Source of the DNA: Winogradskyella forsetii
GTDB taxonomy: Bacteria > Bacteroidota > Bacteroidia > Flavobacteriales > Flavobacteriaceae
DNA length: 64,000 nucleotides
Assembly (NCBI RefSeq): GCF_013394595.1
Contig: NZ_CP053348.1
Location: 4,374,501 to 4,438,500 of the forward strand
Direction of reading: 5' to 3'
The notes under the pieces are model-generated. The model did no database searches. It was not told the DNA's origin and saw only the letters and a program-made list of their open reading frames with translations. Position numbers and translations under genes: made by a program. Below are positions 9,174 through 17,936 of the stretch, piece after piece (positions within the stretch are counted from its first letter, which is position 1; every line of letters begins with the position of its first letter).

Positions 9174-10313
9174 CTATTCCTCCAACATCTCATAAGCCTC
9201 ATCAATATAAACATAAAAATCTGAAGGAAACGAATTAATGGTTCTAGGACTTCTGTGATGTCCTAATCTAACCACGATTAAATTATCTTCAGGAATCACT
9301 ATAACATATTGTCCCAAAATGCCTCGCATGGCAAATATGTCTTTGCCCAGATAATCACTGATCCAAAATCCGTAACCATAAGGCTGACCAATAAATCTGG
9401 ACTGTGTAGCTTTGGTTACAAAGGCAGAATCCAGTAGTTGTTTTCCATTCCATTTTCCATGGTCTTTGTAGAGCTTTCCGAAACGGGCAAAATCTCGTGC
9501 ATTACTGGAAATACAACAAAATGCCTTCGCTAATTTATTTTCATCATCATCCAATTGCCACAAAGCATCACTTTTAGCACCTAGCGGTTGCCAGAAACTT
9601 TCAGAAAGATAATCTGCCAAAGGTTTTCCTGTTGCTTTTTGAATGACCATGCCAAGCAATTGCGTACTGCCGCTCAAATATTCGAATTCTTGACCAGGTG
9701 TTTTAATCACTTTTTGATTTAGAATAGTTTCAGCTAAATCATCATCATAATTGGCTCTAGCTGTAATGGAGAAAGGACTGCTATAGGATTCTACCCAATC
9801 TAATCCAGAAGCCATAGACGACAAGTCGCCTACTGTAGTTTTAGAACCTTCAAACTCCCCAAAAAAATCACTAACAGGTTGGTCTAAACTTTTAATATAA
9901 CCATCCATTATAGCTTTACCCAATAGCGATGTGGTTATACTTTTGGCCATTGAAAACGAGTTGGTTTTGGAATCTTTACCGTAATCCTCAGCATATTGCT
10001 CATAGAAAATACTATCATTTTTTATGATTAAATATGCAATTGTTCCAAACTCGTCATTAATAGTAGTAAGTGCTTTGGTCGGACTTATTTTATTGTAGTC
10101 TTTGTGCAAAGGCCATTCATCTGTAGTATTTCCCTTTTTAATGGTATCATTTTCAAAATACGGATGGTCATCAATAAAAGCTGTTTTGTGGCCTGTAAAA
10201 TATACGACGCGAACACCTTTTAAAATGTAATCATAATCAAAAATATAAGCGACTATAATTAATAGACCAATAATTCCAATGAGCCATTTTAATAGTTTTT
10301 TGAGGAATTTCAT
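9174..10313 (-). CDS. Serine hydrolase of the class C beta-lactamase fold
   Basis: A 379-residue membrane-anchored protein with an N-terminal hydrophobic segment (residues 9-26) and no lipobox. The beta-lactamase/D-aminopeptidase fold is shown by the S121-M-A-K124 nucleophile motif, the Tyr motif in FEYLSGSTQLLG, and a late YGYGFWI segment. Such proteins hydrolyse D-amino-acid peptides or esters in the periplasm; most are not true beta-lactamases. Its substrate cannot be read from the sequence. It ends about 160 bases before the exonuclease gene. Confidence 0.85.
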   Translation of the reverse strand: MKFLKKLLKWLIGIIGLLIIVAYIFDYDYILKGVRVVYFTGHKTAFIDDHPYFENDTIKKGNTTDEWPLHKDYNKISPTKALTTINDEFGTIAYLIIKNDSIFYEQYAEDYGKDSKTNSFSMAKSITTSLLGKAIMDGYIKSLDQPVSDFFGEFEGSKTTVGDLSSMASGLDWVESYSSPFSITARANYDDDLAETILNQKVIKTPGQEFEYLSGSTQLLGMVIQKATGKPLADYLSESFWQPLGAKSDALWQLDDDENKLAKAFCCISSNARDFARFGKLYKDHGKWNGKQLLDSAFVTKATQSRFIGQPYGYGFWISDYLGKDIFAMRGILGQYVIVIPEDNLIVVRLGHHRSPRTINSFPSDFYVYIDEAYEMLEE

Positions 10314-10354
10314 AAATAAGAAAGCGTTAAACCATAAATATAGTCAAACTCCAA

Positions 10355-10828
10355 TTAAAAAAGTGACTGTTGCTTGTATTGACTTTCATGATTGAGCAAC
10401 CATTGTTTTCTATGCAGACCACCAGCATATCCTGTTAAACTACCATCACTGCCAATGACTCTGTGGCAAGGCACAACAATCCAAAGTGGGTTTTTGCCAT
10501 TAGCACTGGCAACAGCTCTAATAGCTTTAGCATCGCCTAACTGTTTGGATAATTCTAAGTACGATATGGTTTTGCCGTAGGGAATAGTTTCAAGTTGTTT
10601 CCAGACTTTTTTCTGAAACTCAGTTCCTTTAGGGTTTAATTTCAAATCAAACACTTTTAGGCTGTTTTCAAAATAGGCCATCAATTGTTCTGCACATTTT
10701 TGAAGCGGTTCGGGAATGGTTTCAGATATTTTGTCTTCAAAATCTACTATTGAAATAGAAGAAACACCTTCGTCATTACCACTAATTTTGGTGTGACCCA
10801 AAGGCGAATTGATAGTACAAGATTCCAT
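10355..10828 (-). CDS. ogt: Methylated-DNA--protein-cysteine methyltransferase
   Basis: A 157-residue DNA-repair protein that removes O6-methylguanine by moving the methyl group to its own cysteine. The active site PCHRV is present with C121. The asparagine hinge and helix-turn-helix (AIRAVASANGKNP) and the C-terminal GYAGGLHRKQWLLNHE are typical. Length fits Ogt/AGT without an Ada domain. Its start overlaps the stop of the CNNM gene by one base (TAATG), so translation is probably coupled. Confidence 0.95.
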   Translation of the reverse strand: MESCTINSPLGHTKISGNDEGVSSISIVDFEDKISETIPEPLQKCAEQLMAYFENSLKVFDLKLNPKGTEFQKKVWKQLETIPYGKTISYLELSKQLGDAKAIRAVASANGKNPLWIVVPCHRVIGSDGSLTGYAGGLHRKQWLLNHESQYKQQSLF

Positions 10829-11991
10829 TATTCTTCAGTTTTAGTGTCGCCAACCTCAATATCCGTTTTGTATTCAACTTGCTTTTCATCGTCAAACATG
10901 CCCAAACGTTTGGCGCGTGATTCCCAACTTTTTCGGGCTTGTTTCTGCAAATCTGCCACGTTATCACTTTCGTCCATGATTTCTAAACCCAGAAGTGTTT
11001 CGATGACATCTTCCATAGTGACCAATCCTGTCACCGTTCCGTATTCATCTACAACTAAGGCCATGTGGTTTTTGCTTTCTACCAATTTTTCGAACAGGGT
11101 TGGTATTGGTAAGTTGCGTTCTACAATAAGGATTTCCCTTTTTATAGCTTCCAACGTTGTGGTGTCGTGGTCTAGCGCCATTTCTTTATAAATGTCGTCT
11201 TTAAGGACCAAACCTGTTATATTATCTGGATTTGCGGAATATATTGGAATTCGTGACACGCGAAGTTCTTGATTTTCGTCAAAGAAGGTTTTTACGGATT
11301 TCTTTTCATTTTCTGAAACCATCATGGTGCGAGGTGTCATAATATCCTTGGCCAAAATCTTCTTAAAGTTGATCAGGTTTTTTATCACTTTGCTTTCTGA
11401 TTCTTGAAACACACCTTCCTCATGAGCAATATCTGCCATGGCCAAAAAGCTATCGCGACTCACTGTACTCACATGAGCGTTTTTGCCACCGATTAATTTG
11501 GTCGTCAGTTGTAAAACCCAGAGAATTCCCGTGTATCTCAACGGGAAAATAAGAATGTTCAATGCTTTTGATGTAAAGTTGGCTAAATTTTTCCAATAGG
11601 TTGCACCAATGGTTTTGGGGATGATTTCTGAAGCCACCAAAATTAGGATGGTCATCACGGTAGACACAATACCGACCATTAGATCTACTGTAAAATCAAC
11701 GCCTAACACAGTTTTTTCTGTGGTACCGTACAATTCTGCATAGGCCACTTTAGCCTGCACTCCAACCAATATGGCTCCAACAGTATGTGCTATGGTATTT
11801 AACGTTAGAATAGCAATCAAAGGACGATCCACATCCTTTTTTAGCTCTTCTAAATTTTCGGCATAAGATTTCCCTTCTTTCTTTTTGAGGTTGATAAACG
11901 TAGGCGTAATACTTAAAAGTACGGCTTCCAATATTGAACACAAGAATGAAAAAAAGATGGATATGACGGCGTAAAAAATGAGTAAGCCCAT
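10828..11991 (-). CDS. CNNM/CorC-type membrane protein with CBS domains
   Basis: A 387-residue integral membrane protein. The N-terminal DUF21/CNNM transmembrane domain (about residues 1-180, with SILEAVLLSITPTFINL) is followed by a paired CBS domain (about 200-335; DIMTPRTMMV, ALVVDEYGTVTGLVTMEDVIETLLG). No C-terminal CorC/HlyC domain is evident, so it is on the short side. CNNM proteins are linked to magnesium or cobalt efflux, with CBS domains sensing nucleotides; older databases call them hemolysins, which is misleading. Followed directly by ogt. Confidence 0.88.
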   Translation of the reverse strand: MGLLIFYAVISIFFSFLCSILEAVLLSITPTFINLKKKEGKSYAENLEELKKDVDRPLIAILTLNTIAHTVGAILVGVQAKVAYAELYGTTEKTVLGVDFTVDLMVGIVSTVMTILILVASEIIPKTIGATYWKNLANFTSKALNILIFPLRYTGILWVLQLTTKLIGGKNAHVSTVSRDSFLAMADIAHEEGVFQESESKVIKNLINFKKILAKDIMTPRTMMVSENEKKSVKTFFDENQELRVSRIPIYSANPDNITGLVLKDDIYKEMALDHDTTTLEAIKREILIVERNLPIPTLFEKLVESKNHMALVVDEYGTVTGLVTMEDVIETLLGLEIMDESDNVADLQKQARKSWESRAKRLGMFDDEKQVEYKTDIEVGDTKTEE

Positions 11992-12127
11992 TGATTTTTT
12001 AAAGTTTTAAGTTATTGCGAAGTTACGAAATGAATAGTTAAACCACATAAGCTATTTTGATACTTTGAAATTAGAAGTTCTAAATTGGGGAAATACGGGA
12101 TTGGTTTAAATGTAAACTAGTATTTAG

Positions 12128-12535
12128 TTAACTCTCTAAAATAATACTAGTAGAGGGAACGCCATATTGAGAAATCCGTTCTAATAAATTCACTAATTCC
12201 TTATTGTTTCTAAAAAAGGCAAGAATACACAAACTGTCCTCTCCTGTAATTCGGTCGCATCGCTGAACTTCTTTAAAATAACTGACCTGATTATACGCCG
12301 TTCTAATAGTACTCGATTGATGTATTTTTAGAATGATATAGGCCTTAACTTGTATCCCTAATTTCTCATGATTGAGCTGAATCGAATAACCCAAAATAAA
12401 GCCTTTTTCTTCTAATTGTTTGACTCGTTTTCCAACAGCAGGAGCAGATAGATCGACGGATTTTCCGATCGTTGCAAAGGATTCTCTGGCATTTGCACTA
12501 AGCATTTCAATAATTTTATGGTCTATATCATCCAT
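12128..12535 (-). CDS. Lrp/AsnC-family transcriptional regulator
   Basis: A 135-residue regulator beginning MDDIDHKIIEMLSANARES, the standard Lrp start. The winged helix-turn-helix is near residues 20-45 (SAPAVGKRVKQLEEKGFILGY) and the RAM ligand-binding domain follows. The frame stays open 16 codons upstream to 12583, but Lrp proteins start at the MDDID-type methionine, so I chose the ATG at 12535. These proteins bind DNA as dimers to octamers and usually respond to an amino acid. It lies 76 bases downstream of hemB, but no direct link to heme is shown. Confidence 0.88.
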   Translation of the reverse strand: MDDIDHKIIEMLSANARESFATIGKSVDLSAPAVGKRVKQLEEKGFILGYSIQLNHEKLGIQVKAYIILKIHQSSTIRTAYNQVSYFKEVQRCDRITGEDSLCILAFFRNNKELVNLLERISQYGVPSTSIILES

Positions 12536-12611
12536 GTTCGATTCGAAAGCAATATTATGTTTATTCAATTGATTCGAAACCAAAAATAATTAAAATGTTT
12601 CGTTTGTGGGT

Positions 12612-13613
12612 CTAAAAAGTATGACTATTTAAGAGCTTTACAACATCTTTTGCAAAATAAGAGGCAATTATATCAGCACCAGCACGCTTTATAGACGTTA
12701 CTTGCTCCATCATCACAGCATCATGATCTAACCAACCTTTTTCTGCCGCAGCTTTTAGCATTGCGTATTCTCCAGAAACTTGGTAAACCGCAATTGGGAT
12801 GTCGAAAGTGTTTTTAATATCTCTAACAATATCCAAATAGCATAGACCAGGTTTTACCATCACAATATCGGCACCTTCATTAATATCCATTTCGGTTTCC
12901 CTGATGGCTTCATCTCTATTGGCAAAATCCATTTGATAGGTTTTTTTGTCTTTTGGAATATCAACCAAATCTACAGGTGCAGAATCTAAAGCATCTCTAA
13001 AAGGCCCATAAAAAGCCGAGGCATATTTTGCGGAATAACTCATAATGCCAACATCTATAAGATTAGTTTGATCCAGAGCTTCACGAATACCCAATATTCT
13101 GCCATCCATCATATCGCTTGGTGCCACGAAATTGGCGCCAGCTTCGGCATGGGAAATGCTCATTTCGGCTAAAACTTCGACCGTTGCATCGTTAATTATT
13201 TTTCCGCCTTCAATAATGCCATCGTGTCCGTAAGACGAAAATGGGTCTAAAGCCACATCGGTCATTACCAACATATCTGGGCAAACTTCCTTTACGGTTT
13301 TTATAGCACGTTGCATTAAACCGTTTGGGTTTAAGGCTTCAGTTCCTTTGTTGTCTTTTAGGGCATCATCAACTTTTACGAAGAGTAAAACTGATTTTAA
13401 ACCTAAACTCCAAAGTGTCTTTACTTCGGCTTTGAGTAAATCCAAACTGAAACGATAGTAGTTTGGCATTGACGCAATTTCTTCTTTCACACCTTTGCCT
13501 TCAACGATGAAAAGTGGCACTAAAAAGTCATTTGGACTGATGTAAGTTTGTCTCACTAAACTTCTAATGGCTTCGTTGCTTCTAAGACGTCTATTTCTTC
13601 TTATTGGGAACAT
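12612..13613 (-). CDS. hemB: Porphobilinogen synthase (ALA dehydratase)
   Basis: A 333-residue enzyme that condenses two 5-aminolevulinate molecules to porphobilinogen in the cytoplasm. The two Schiff-base lysines lie in SYSAKYASAFYGPFRDA and VMVKPGLCYLDI. The metal region reads TDVALDPFSSYGHDG: Asp replaces the zinc-binding cysteines, as in the magnesium-dependent bacterial class. EMSISHAEAGANFVAPSDMM is also diagnostic. It is one of seven heme-pathway genes in the window and is divergent from the helicase gene. Confidence 0.96.
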   Translation of the reverse strand: MFPIRRNRRLRSNEAIRSLVRQTYISPNDFLVPLFIVEGKGVKEEIASMPNYYRFSLDLLKAEVKTLWSLGLKSVLLFVKVDDALKDNKGTEALNPNGLMQRAIKTVKEVCPDMLVMTDVALDPFSSYGHDGIIEGGKIINDATVEVLAEMSISHAEAGANFVAPSDMMDGRILGIREALDQTNLIDVGIMSYSAKYASAFYGPFRDALDSAPVDLVDIPKDKKTYQMDFANRDEAIRETEMDINEGADIVMVKPGLCYLDIVRDIKNTFDIPIAVYQVSGEYAMLKAAAEKGWLDHDAVMMEQVTSIKRAGADIIASYFAKDVVKLLNSHTF

Positions 13614-13691
13614 AATTTTTTAATCTAGAAAAGATATTGATAATGCTTATTTTTAACATTTACAAAGTTAATCAATTAAAGCTATTTAGTA

Positions 13692-16325
13692 TTGTTGGAA
13701 TCTTTCCGAGTTTTAAAATTTCAGTTTCCTTGGCGCAGCTATCAAGAAAAGCTTCTAAAAAATTTTGGTACTCACATCGCAGATCACCATTTTCATGTTA
13801 TTGCGCCACCAGGCTCTGGTAAAACAATTTTAGGTATTGAAATTTTAAGGCGAATCGGTAAAAAAACCTTGGTATTAGCTCCAACAATTACCATAAGAAA
13901 CCAGTGGCAAGATCGCTTACAAACGTTTTTCACAGATACCACTGAGTTTGAAAATGTATCGCTAGATGTTAAAAAGCCAAGCGATGTCACCTTTTCAACA
14001 TATCAGTCTTTACACGCGTTTTACAAGGCTTTTGATGACAAAAATGAATTCTTAGACTTCTTCAAAAACCATGATATTGAAACTATTGTTTTAGACGAAG
14101 CGCATCATTTAAAGAATGATTGGTGGACCTGTTTAATAGATTTGAAGAAAAATAGGTCATACTTCATAGTGGCATTAACAGCAACACCACCTTATGACAG
14201 TAGCCGGTTGGAAGTGAGCAAATATTTTACGCTATGTGGCGAAGTGGATGATGAAATTTCCGTGCCAGATTTGATTAGGGAAAAGGACTTGAGTCCACAT
14301 CAAGACTTTGTGTATTTCTCAAAACCTTACGAGTCAGAATTAAATTCTATTGTTTCATATAGGGAAAACATCGCTAAATTTAAGGCTGATATTTTACGTG
14401 ATAAACGGTTTATGGCCCTATTACAAAACCATCCTTTGTATAAAAATCCTACTGATAATCTGCAAACTATATACGGCAACACGGCATTTTTCTCTTCAAT
14501 TTTTATCGCGCTTAATGCTATTGGAATTTCCCTCGATAAAAGTAAAATGGAGGTCTTGGGTTTTAAGAAAATAGATCGTATAAAGCTTCCTGAATTAAAT
14601 TTGCATTGGCTAGAAATACTATTAGAAAATCTTTTAGTTACAGATCGTGAACATCTACAAGATCAGGAAGATTATCTCAGAAATCTTGAAAAAACACTTA
14701 GACAGCTTTATGCCTTCGAGAAGAATAAAGTCAATTTAAAAGGTAACGAATCGCTTTATAAATCGCTTGCTTTTAGTCCAAGTAAATTAGAAGGTATTGT
14801 TGAAATTGTCAATGCAGAGCGTTTAGCACTTGGTGATGATTTAAGTTGCGTGATATTAACTGATTATGTTAGAAAAGAATTTTTGAACACTCCCAATGAG
14901 GCTACGGATAGAATAGATAAAATTGGCGTGCTTCCTATCTTTCACTATATCAGAACAAGTACAGTTAACAATAAGGATCTGGCTGTTTTAACTGGGACTA
15001 TTGTTATTATTCATCATAGTATAATTCATGTATTTAATGCTTATAGTAATGAATCATTCAAATTTATACCATTAAAAAGTGACGATAATTTTGTGATGGT
15101 AAACGCTATCAATCGCTCTAGCAAAGCCATTGTTGGCATAATGACAAAACTATTTGAAGATGGTATCATTAAAATCCTCATTGGCACAAAAGCATTATTG
15201 GGAGAAGGTTGGGACGCTCCTTCAATTAACAGCCTAATTTTGGCATCGTTTGTTGGCTCTTTTGTGTCCTCAAATCAAATGCGTGGTAGGGCAATTCGCA
15301 AAGATGCCAATAAACCGAAAAAAACCAGTAATATTTGGCATTTAGCCTGTATAGACCCAACGGATAAAAACGGCGGACGCGAGATTGAATTATTAAAGCG
15401 TCGGTTTGAAGCTTTTGTTGGTATAACCAATACTAAAGTGCCTTTTATAACTGATGGTTATGAGCGATTGGGCATTCCTGAAGAAATTGACACCAATGAT
15501 GTTGATCGACTAAATGCGTTGACTTTTGAACGTGCTGCTAAACGAACAAATACAACCATAAAATGGAAACATTCAATTGGAAGCGGCAGTAAATTAACGA
15601 GACAGTTAAAACTTGAAGATTATAAAACACCAGAATTTAAAGCTGAGCGAAATCTTTATTTTGCAAAGGCATCAAAATTGGTTTTGATTGAAATTATATT
15701 GATACTTGCCGTTTTCTTTTTTGGAACCCTAATCACAGCATTTAATTTGATGCTCAGCCAAAAGCTATTAAACAGTATGAGGATTATAGGATTAATAGTG
15801 CTGGCATTTTTTGGATACAAATTGTATCGATTGACCATCTATTATTTGCGACATGGTTTTCTGCACAAAAAATTGAAGCGTATGGGCTTGGCTATATTAG
15901 AAACCATGGACGATCTACACATTTTAAACACCAGAAGAAGTTTTATAAGAGTGCATGCTGAAGAATTACCCAATGGTGTAGTGACTTGTAATCTAAAAGG
16001 AGCAAGTAATTTTGAAGAAGCCTTATTTTTAAGTACGCTAACAGAATTATTAGAACCTGTTAAGTCGCCTCGTTATGTTTTGGTCAGTACTAACTTTTTC
16101 AAAAGAGGATTTAATATTGAAAATTTTTATCCAATACCAGAGGTATTCGGGAAGAATAAAGAGGATGCTGAGCGTTTTCACGAAAACTGGACACGCTACA
16201 TGGGAAAAAGTAAGTTAGTTTATACCAGACAATCTGAAGGCAGACGACTTTTGCTAAAAGCACGACTTTTTCATCACACCAATGAATTAGATGGAAACTT
16301 GGAAGATTTAACGGTTTGGAAATAG
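13692..16325 (+). CDS. DEAD/DEAH-box superfamily 2 helicase with membrane segments
   Basis: An 877-residue protein. Helicase motifs: Q-like FPWRSYQEKLL, Walker A PPGSGKT (39-45), DEAH (135-138), TATPP (163-167), and a C-terminal helicase domain with LLGEGWDAPSINSLIL and the arginine-finger stretch MRGRAIRKD near 530. Unusually, two hydrophobic segments (about 660-682 and 692-712) follow the motor, then a soluble tail of about 160 residues. The frame has no ATG before residue 238, and an in-frame TAA lies at 13677, so translation must begin at the TTG at 13692 or 13695. It lies between hemB and hemF and ends one base before the hemF stop. Function unknown. Confidence 0.85.
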   Translation: MLESFRVLKFQFPWRSYQEKLLKNFGTHIADHHFHVIAPPGSGKTILGIEILRRIGKKTLVLAPTITIRNQWQDRLQTFFTDTTEFENVSLDVKKPSDVTFSTYQSLHAFYKAFDDKNEFLDFFKNHDIETIVLDEAHHLKNDWWTCLIDLKKNRSYFIVALTATPPYDSSRLEVSKYFTLCGEVDDEISVPDLIREKDLSPHQDFVYFSKPYESELNSIVSYRENIAKFKADILRDKRFMALLQNHPLYKNPTDNLQTIYGNTAFFSSIFIALNAIGISLDKSKMEVLGFKKIDRIKLPELNLHWLEILLENLLVTDREHLQDQEDYLRNLEKTLRQLYAFEKNKVNLKGNESLYKSLAFSPSKLEGIVEIVNAERLALGDDLSCVILTDYVRKEFLNTPNEATDRIDKIGVLPIFHYIRTSTVNNKDLAVLTGTIVIIHHSIIHVFNAYSNESFKFIPLKSDDNFVMVNAINRSSKAIVGIMTKLFEDGIIKILIGTKALLGEGWDAPSINSLILASFVGSFVSSNQMRGRAIRKDANKPKKTSNIWHLACIDPTDKNGGREIELLKRRFEAFVGITNTKVPFITDGYERLGIPEEIDTNDVDRLNALTFERAAKRTNTTIKWKHSIGSGSKLTRQLKLEDYKTPEFKAERNLYFAKASKLVLIEIILILAVFFFGTLITAFNLMLSQKLLNSMRIIGLIVLAFFGYKLYRLTIYYLRHGFLHKKLKRMGLAILETMDDLHILNTRRSFIRVHAEELPNGVVTCNLKGASNFEEALFLSTLTELLEPVKSPRYVLVSTNFFKRGFNIENFYPIPEVFGKNKEDAERFHENWTRYMGKSKLVYTRQSEGRRLLLKARLFHHTNELDGNLEDLTVWK

Positions 16326-16326
16326 A

Positions 16327-17844
16327 TTAAACCCATTCTCTGGGATTTTGTAAAACGTCTAGTAATTTTTCTTCTGCACTTCCTTTTTCAGGATGATGGT
16401 CATAAACCCACTGCACATGTGGTGGTAAGCTCATTAAAATACTTTCTATGCGTCCATTGGTTTTCAAGCCGAATAATGTGCCTTTATCGTGTACTAAATT
16501 GAATTCCACATAGCGTCCTCTTCTAATTTCTTGCCAGTTGCGTTGTGTTTTTGTGTACTCCAAGTTTTTTCGTTTTTCAACGATTGGCACATAGGCTTCT
16601 AAGAAACTATCGCCAACTTCTGTAACAAAGTTGTACCAGTTTTGCATGCTCATCTCCTCTGTAGCTTTGCAATAATCAAAGAATAAGCCACCAATACCGC
16701 GACCTTCATTTCGGTGTGCGTTGAAAAAGTATTCATCACAACGTGCTTTGTATTTTGCATAAAACTCTGGATTATGTTTGTCGCATGCCGTTTTGCAGGT
16801 CTGATGAAAGTGTTTGGCATCGTCTTCAAATAAATAGTAAGGTGTGAGATCTTGTCCGCCACCAAACCATTGGTCAACGATTTTACCGTCCTTATCATAC
16901 ATTTCAAAATAGCGCCAATTGGCATGAACTGTTGGTACCATTGGGTTTTTTGGGTGCAAAACCAAGCTTAATCCACATGCAAAAAAATCGGCGTCTTCAA
17001 CACCAAAGTACTTTTGCATACTATCTGGTAATTTACCGTGTACTCCAGAAATATTGACACCTCCTTTTTCGAAAACACTGCCATGTTCTATAACACGTGT
17101 TCTTCCACCACCACCTTCTGGTCGTTCCCAAATGTCCTCTTGGAATTTGGCTTTACCATCAACAGTTTCTAGTTTTGAGGTTATGGTGTCTTGTAATTGC
17201 TTTATGTAAGTGTAGAATTTGTTTTTGATGGTTGTGTTTGGTTTAAAACCTTCAAGATGTTTAAAAGATTGAAGACTATTATTAGTGACTTGATCTGCAA
17301 GGTTTTCAAAACCTTGTAGATCTTTATTCTTATTTTGATAATGTACAATTTTTAAATTATCTAAGTCGTCAAACAATTCTAAAATGTATGTTTTATCAAT
17401 CTGAAATTCTTTTGGTGATGTATCCCTTATGTAATATTGAAATGAAGAGAATCTATAATTTTCCCAATCTTCAATCGGATTTAGATGAATGTAACAAAAA
17501 ACAGTTTTATAATAATCTTCAGTGTCGATTAGTTTTCGTTTAAAATGCTTTTCAAACAGACTTCCTGTTCTCTTATTTTCTTTATTAAATGCTTTTGAAT
17601 AAGCATTGAAAAGATTAGAAAAGGCTTGTGTAATTTCTTTTGATTCAGCATCAACTTTAATTAAAAAATGGTAATGGTTATTTAACAGACAGAAAGCAGA
17701 AATAGTAGCTCTGCCTTTTAGATATTTTCCTGTTAAGTCAAGAAAATAACGTTTGTTCTCATCAGATTTGAAAATGGTAGACCCATTAATGCCGCGATTA
17801 AAAATATGGTAATAATTACCCTTTTCCAATGTCTCTAACTTCAT
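16327..17844 (-). CDS. hemF: RAYT transposase domain fused to coproporphyrinogen III oxidase
   Basis: One open frame of 505 codons joins two unrelated proteins. Residues 1 to about 170 are a REP-associated tyrosine transposase domain: the HUH motif H57-Y-H59 (NNHYHFLIK), GSLFEKHFKRKL, and a candidate catalytic Y118 in FCYIHLNPI. Residues about 206-505 are a full-length oxygen-dependent HemF (FQEDIWERPEGGGGRTRVIE, GVNISGVHG, HANWRYFEM, WFGGGQDLTPYY, RGRYVEFNLV), which decarboxylates coproporphyrinogen III to protoporphyrinogen IX. The linker (DLQGFENLADQ, 175-185) is encoded by a REP palindrome. HemF's expected first codon is ATC (residue 206), not ATG, and no ATG, GTG or TTG lies near it. Heme function is near certain; the fusion itself rests on this assembly. 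Confidence 0.9.
   Translation of the reverse strand: MKLETLEKGNYYHIFNRGINGSTIFKSDENKRYFLDLTGKYLKGRATISAFCLLNNHYHFLIKVDAESKEITQAFSNLFNAYSKAFNKENKRTGSLFEKHFKRKLIDTEDYYKTVFCYIHLNPIEDWENYRFSSFQYYIRDTSPKEFQIDKTYILELFDDLDNLKIVHYQNKNKDLQGFENLADQVTNNSLQSFKHLEGFKPNTTIKNKFYTYIKQLQDTITSKLETVDGKAKFQEDIWERPEGGGGRTRVIEHGSVFEKGGVNISGVHGKLPDSMQKYFGVEDADFFACGLSLVLHPKNPMVPTVHANWRYFEMYDKDGKIVDQWFGGGQDLTPYYLFEDDAKHFHQTCKTACDKHNPEFYAKYKARCDEYFFNAHRNEGRGIGGLFFDYCKATEEMSMQNWYNFVTEVGDSFLEAYVPIVEKRKNLEYTKTQRNWQEIRRGRYVEFNLVHDKGTLFGLKTNGRIESILMSLPPHVQWVYDHHPEKGSAEEKLLDVLQNPREWV
17292..17322. repeat. REP palindrome inside the RAYT-hemF reading frame
   Basis: Arms gatctgcaaggtttt and aaaaccttgtagatc around one central base; the arms pair with a single mismatch that becomes G:U in RNA. 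It is translated on the minus strand as D-L-Q-G-F-E-N-L-A-D (from residue 175). Same core as the copy at 17876-17902. Confidence 0.85.
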
Positions 17845-17875
17845 AATACACTCTCAATTTTTTCCAGTTTTCATA

Positions 17876-17902
17876 CCTACAAGGTTTTGGAAACCTTGCA
17901 GG
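17876..17902. repeat. REP palindrome upstream of the RAYT-hemF gene
   Basis: Arms cctacaaggttt and aaaccttgcagg with a three-base centre and one mismatch. It lies 31 bases upstream of the RAYT start codon. With the copy at 17292 it brackets the RAYT domain, the arrangement expected of RAYT genes and their REP substrates. Confidence 0.85.
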
Positions 17903-17936
17903 ATTATAAAGAGAAGGTTCGCATTTAAAATTTGAC

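Noticed and set aside
9014..9214. 66-codon minus-strand frame between the exonuclease and serine hydrolase genes
   Set aside because: It starts inside the coding region of the serine hydrolase in another frame, has a biased composition, and no recognisable protein pattern.
9174..10313. A true beta-lactamase resistance gene
   Set aside because: The fold is shared by many esterases and peptidases; no resistance-specific features were seen.
13637..13822. ATG-started plus frame just upstream of the helicase
   Set aside because: It overlaps the helicase N-terminus in another frame and its translation lacks any helicase motif; the TTG frame at 13692 clearly encodes the protein.
16327..17844. A complete IS200/IS605 insertion sequence at hemF
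   Set aside because: The transposase domain resembles the RAYT subgroup with REP palindromes, there is no separate tnpB and no clear IS ends; hence the RAYT interpretation.
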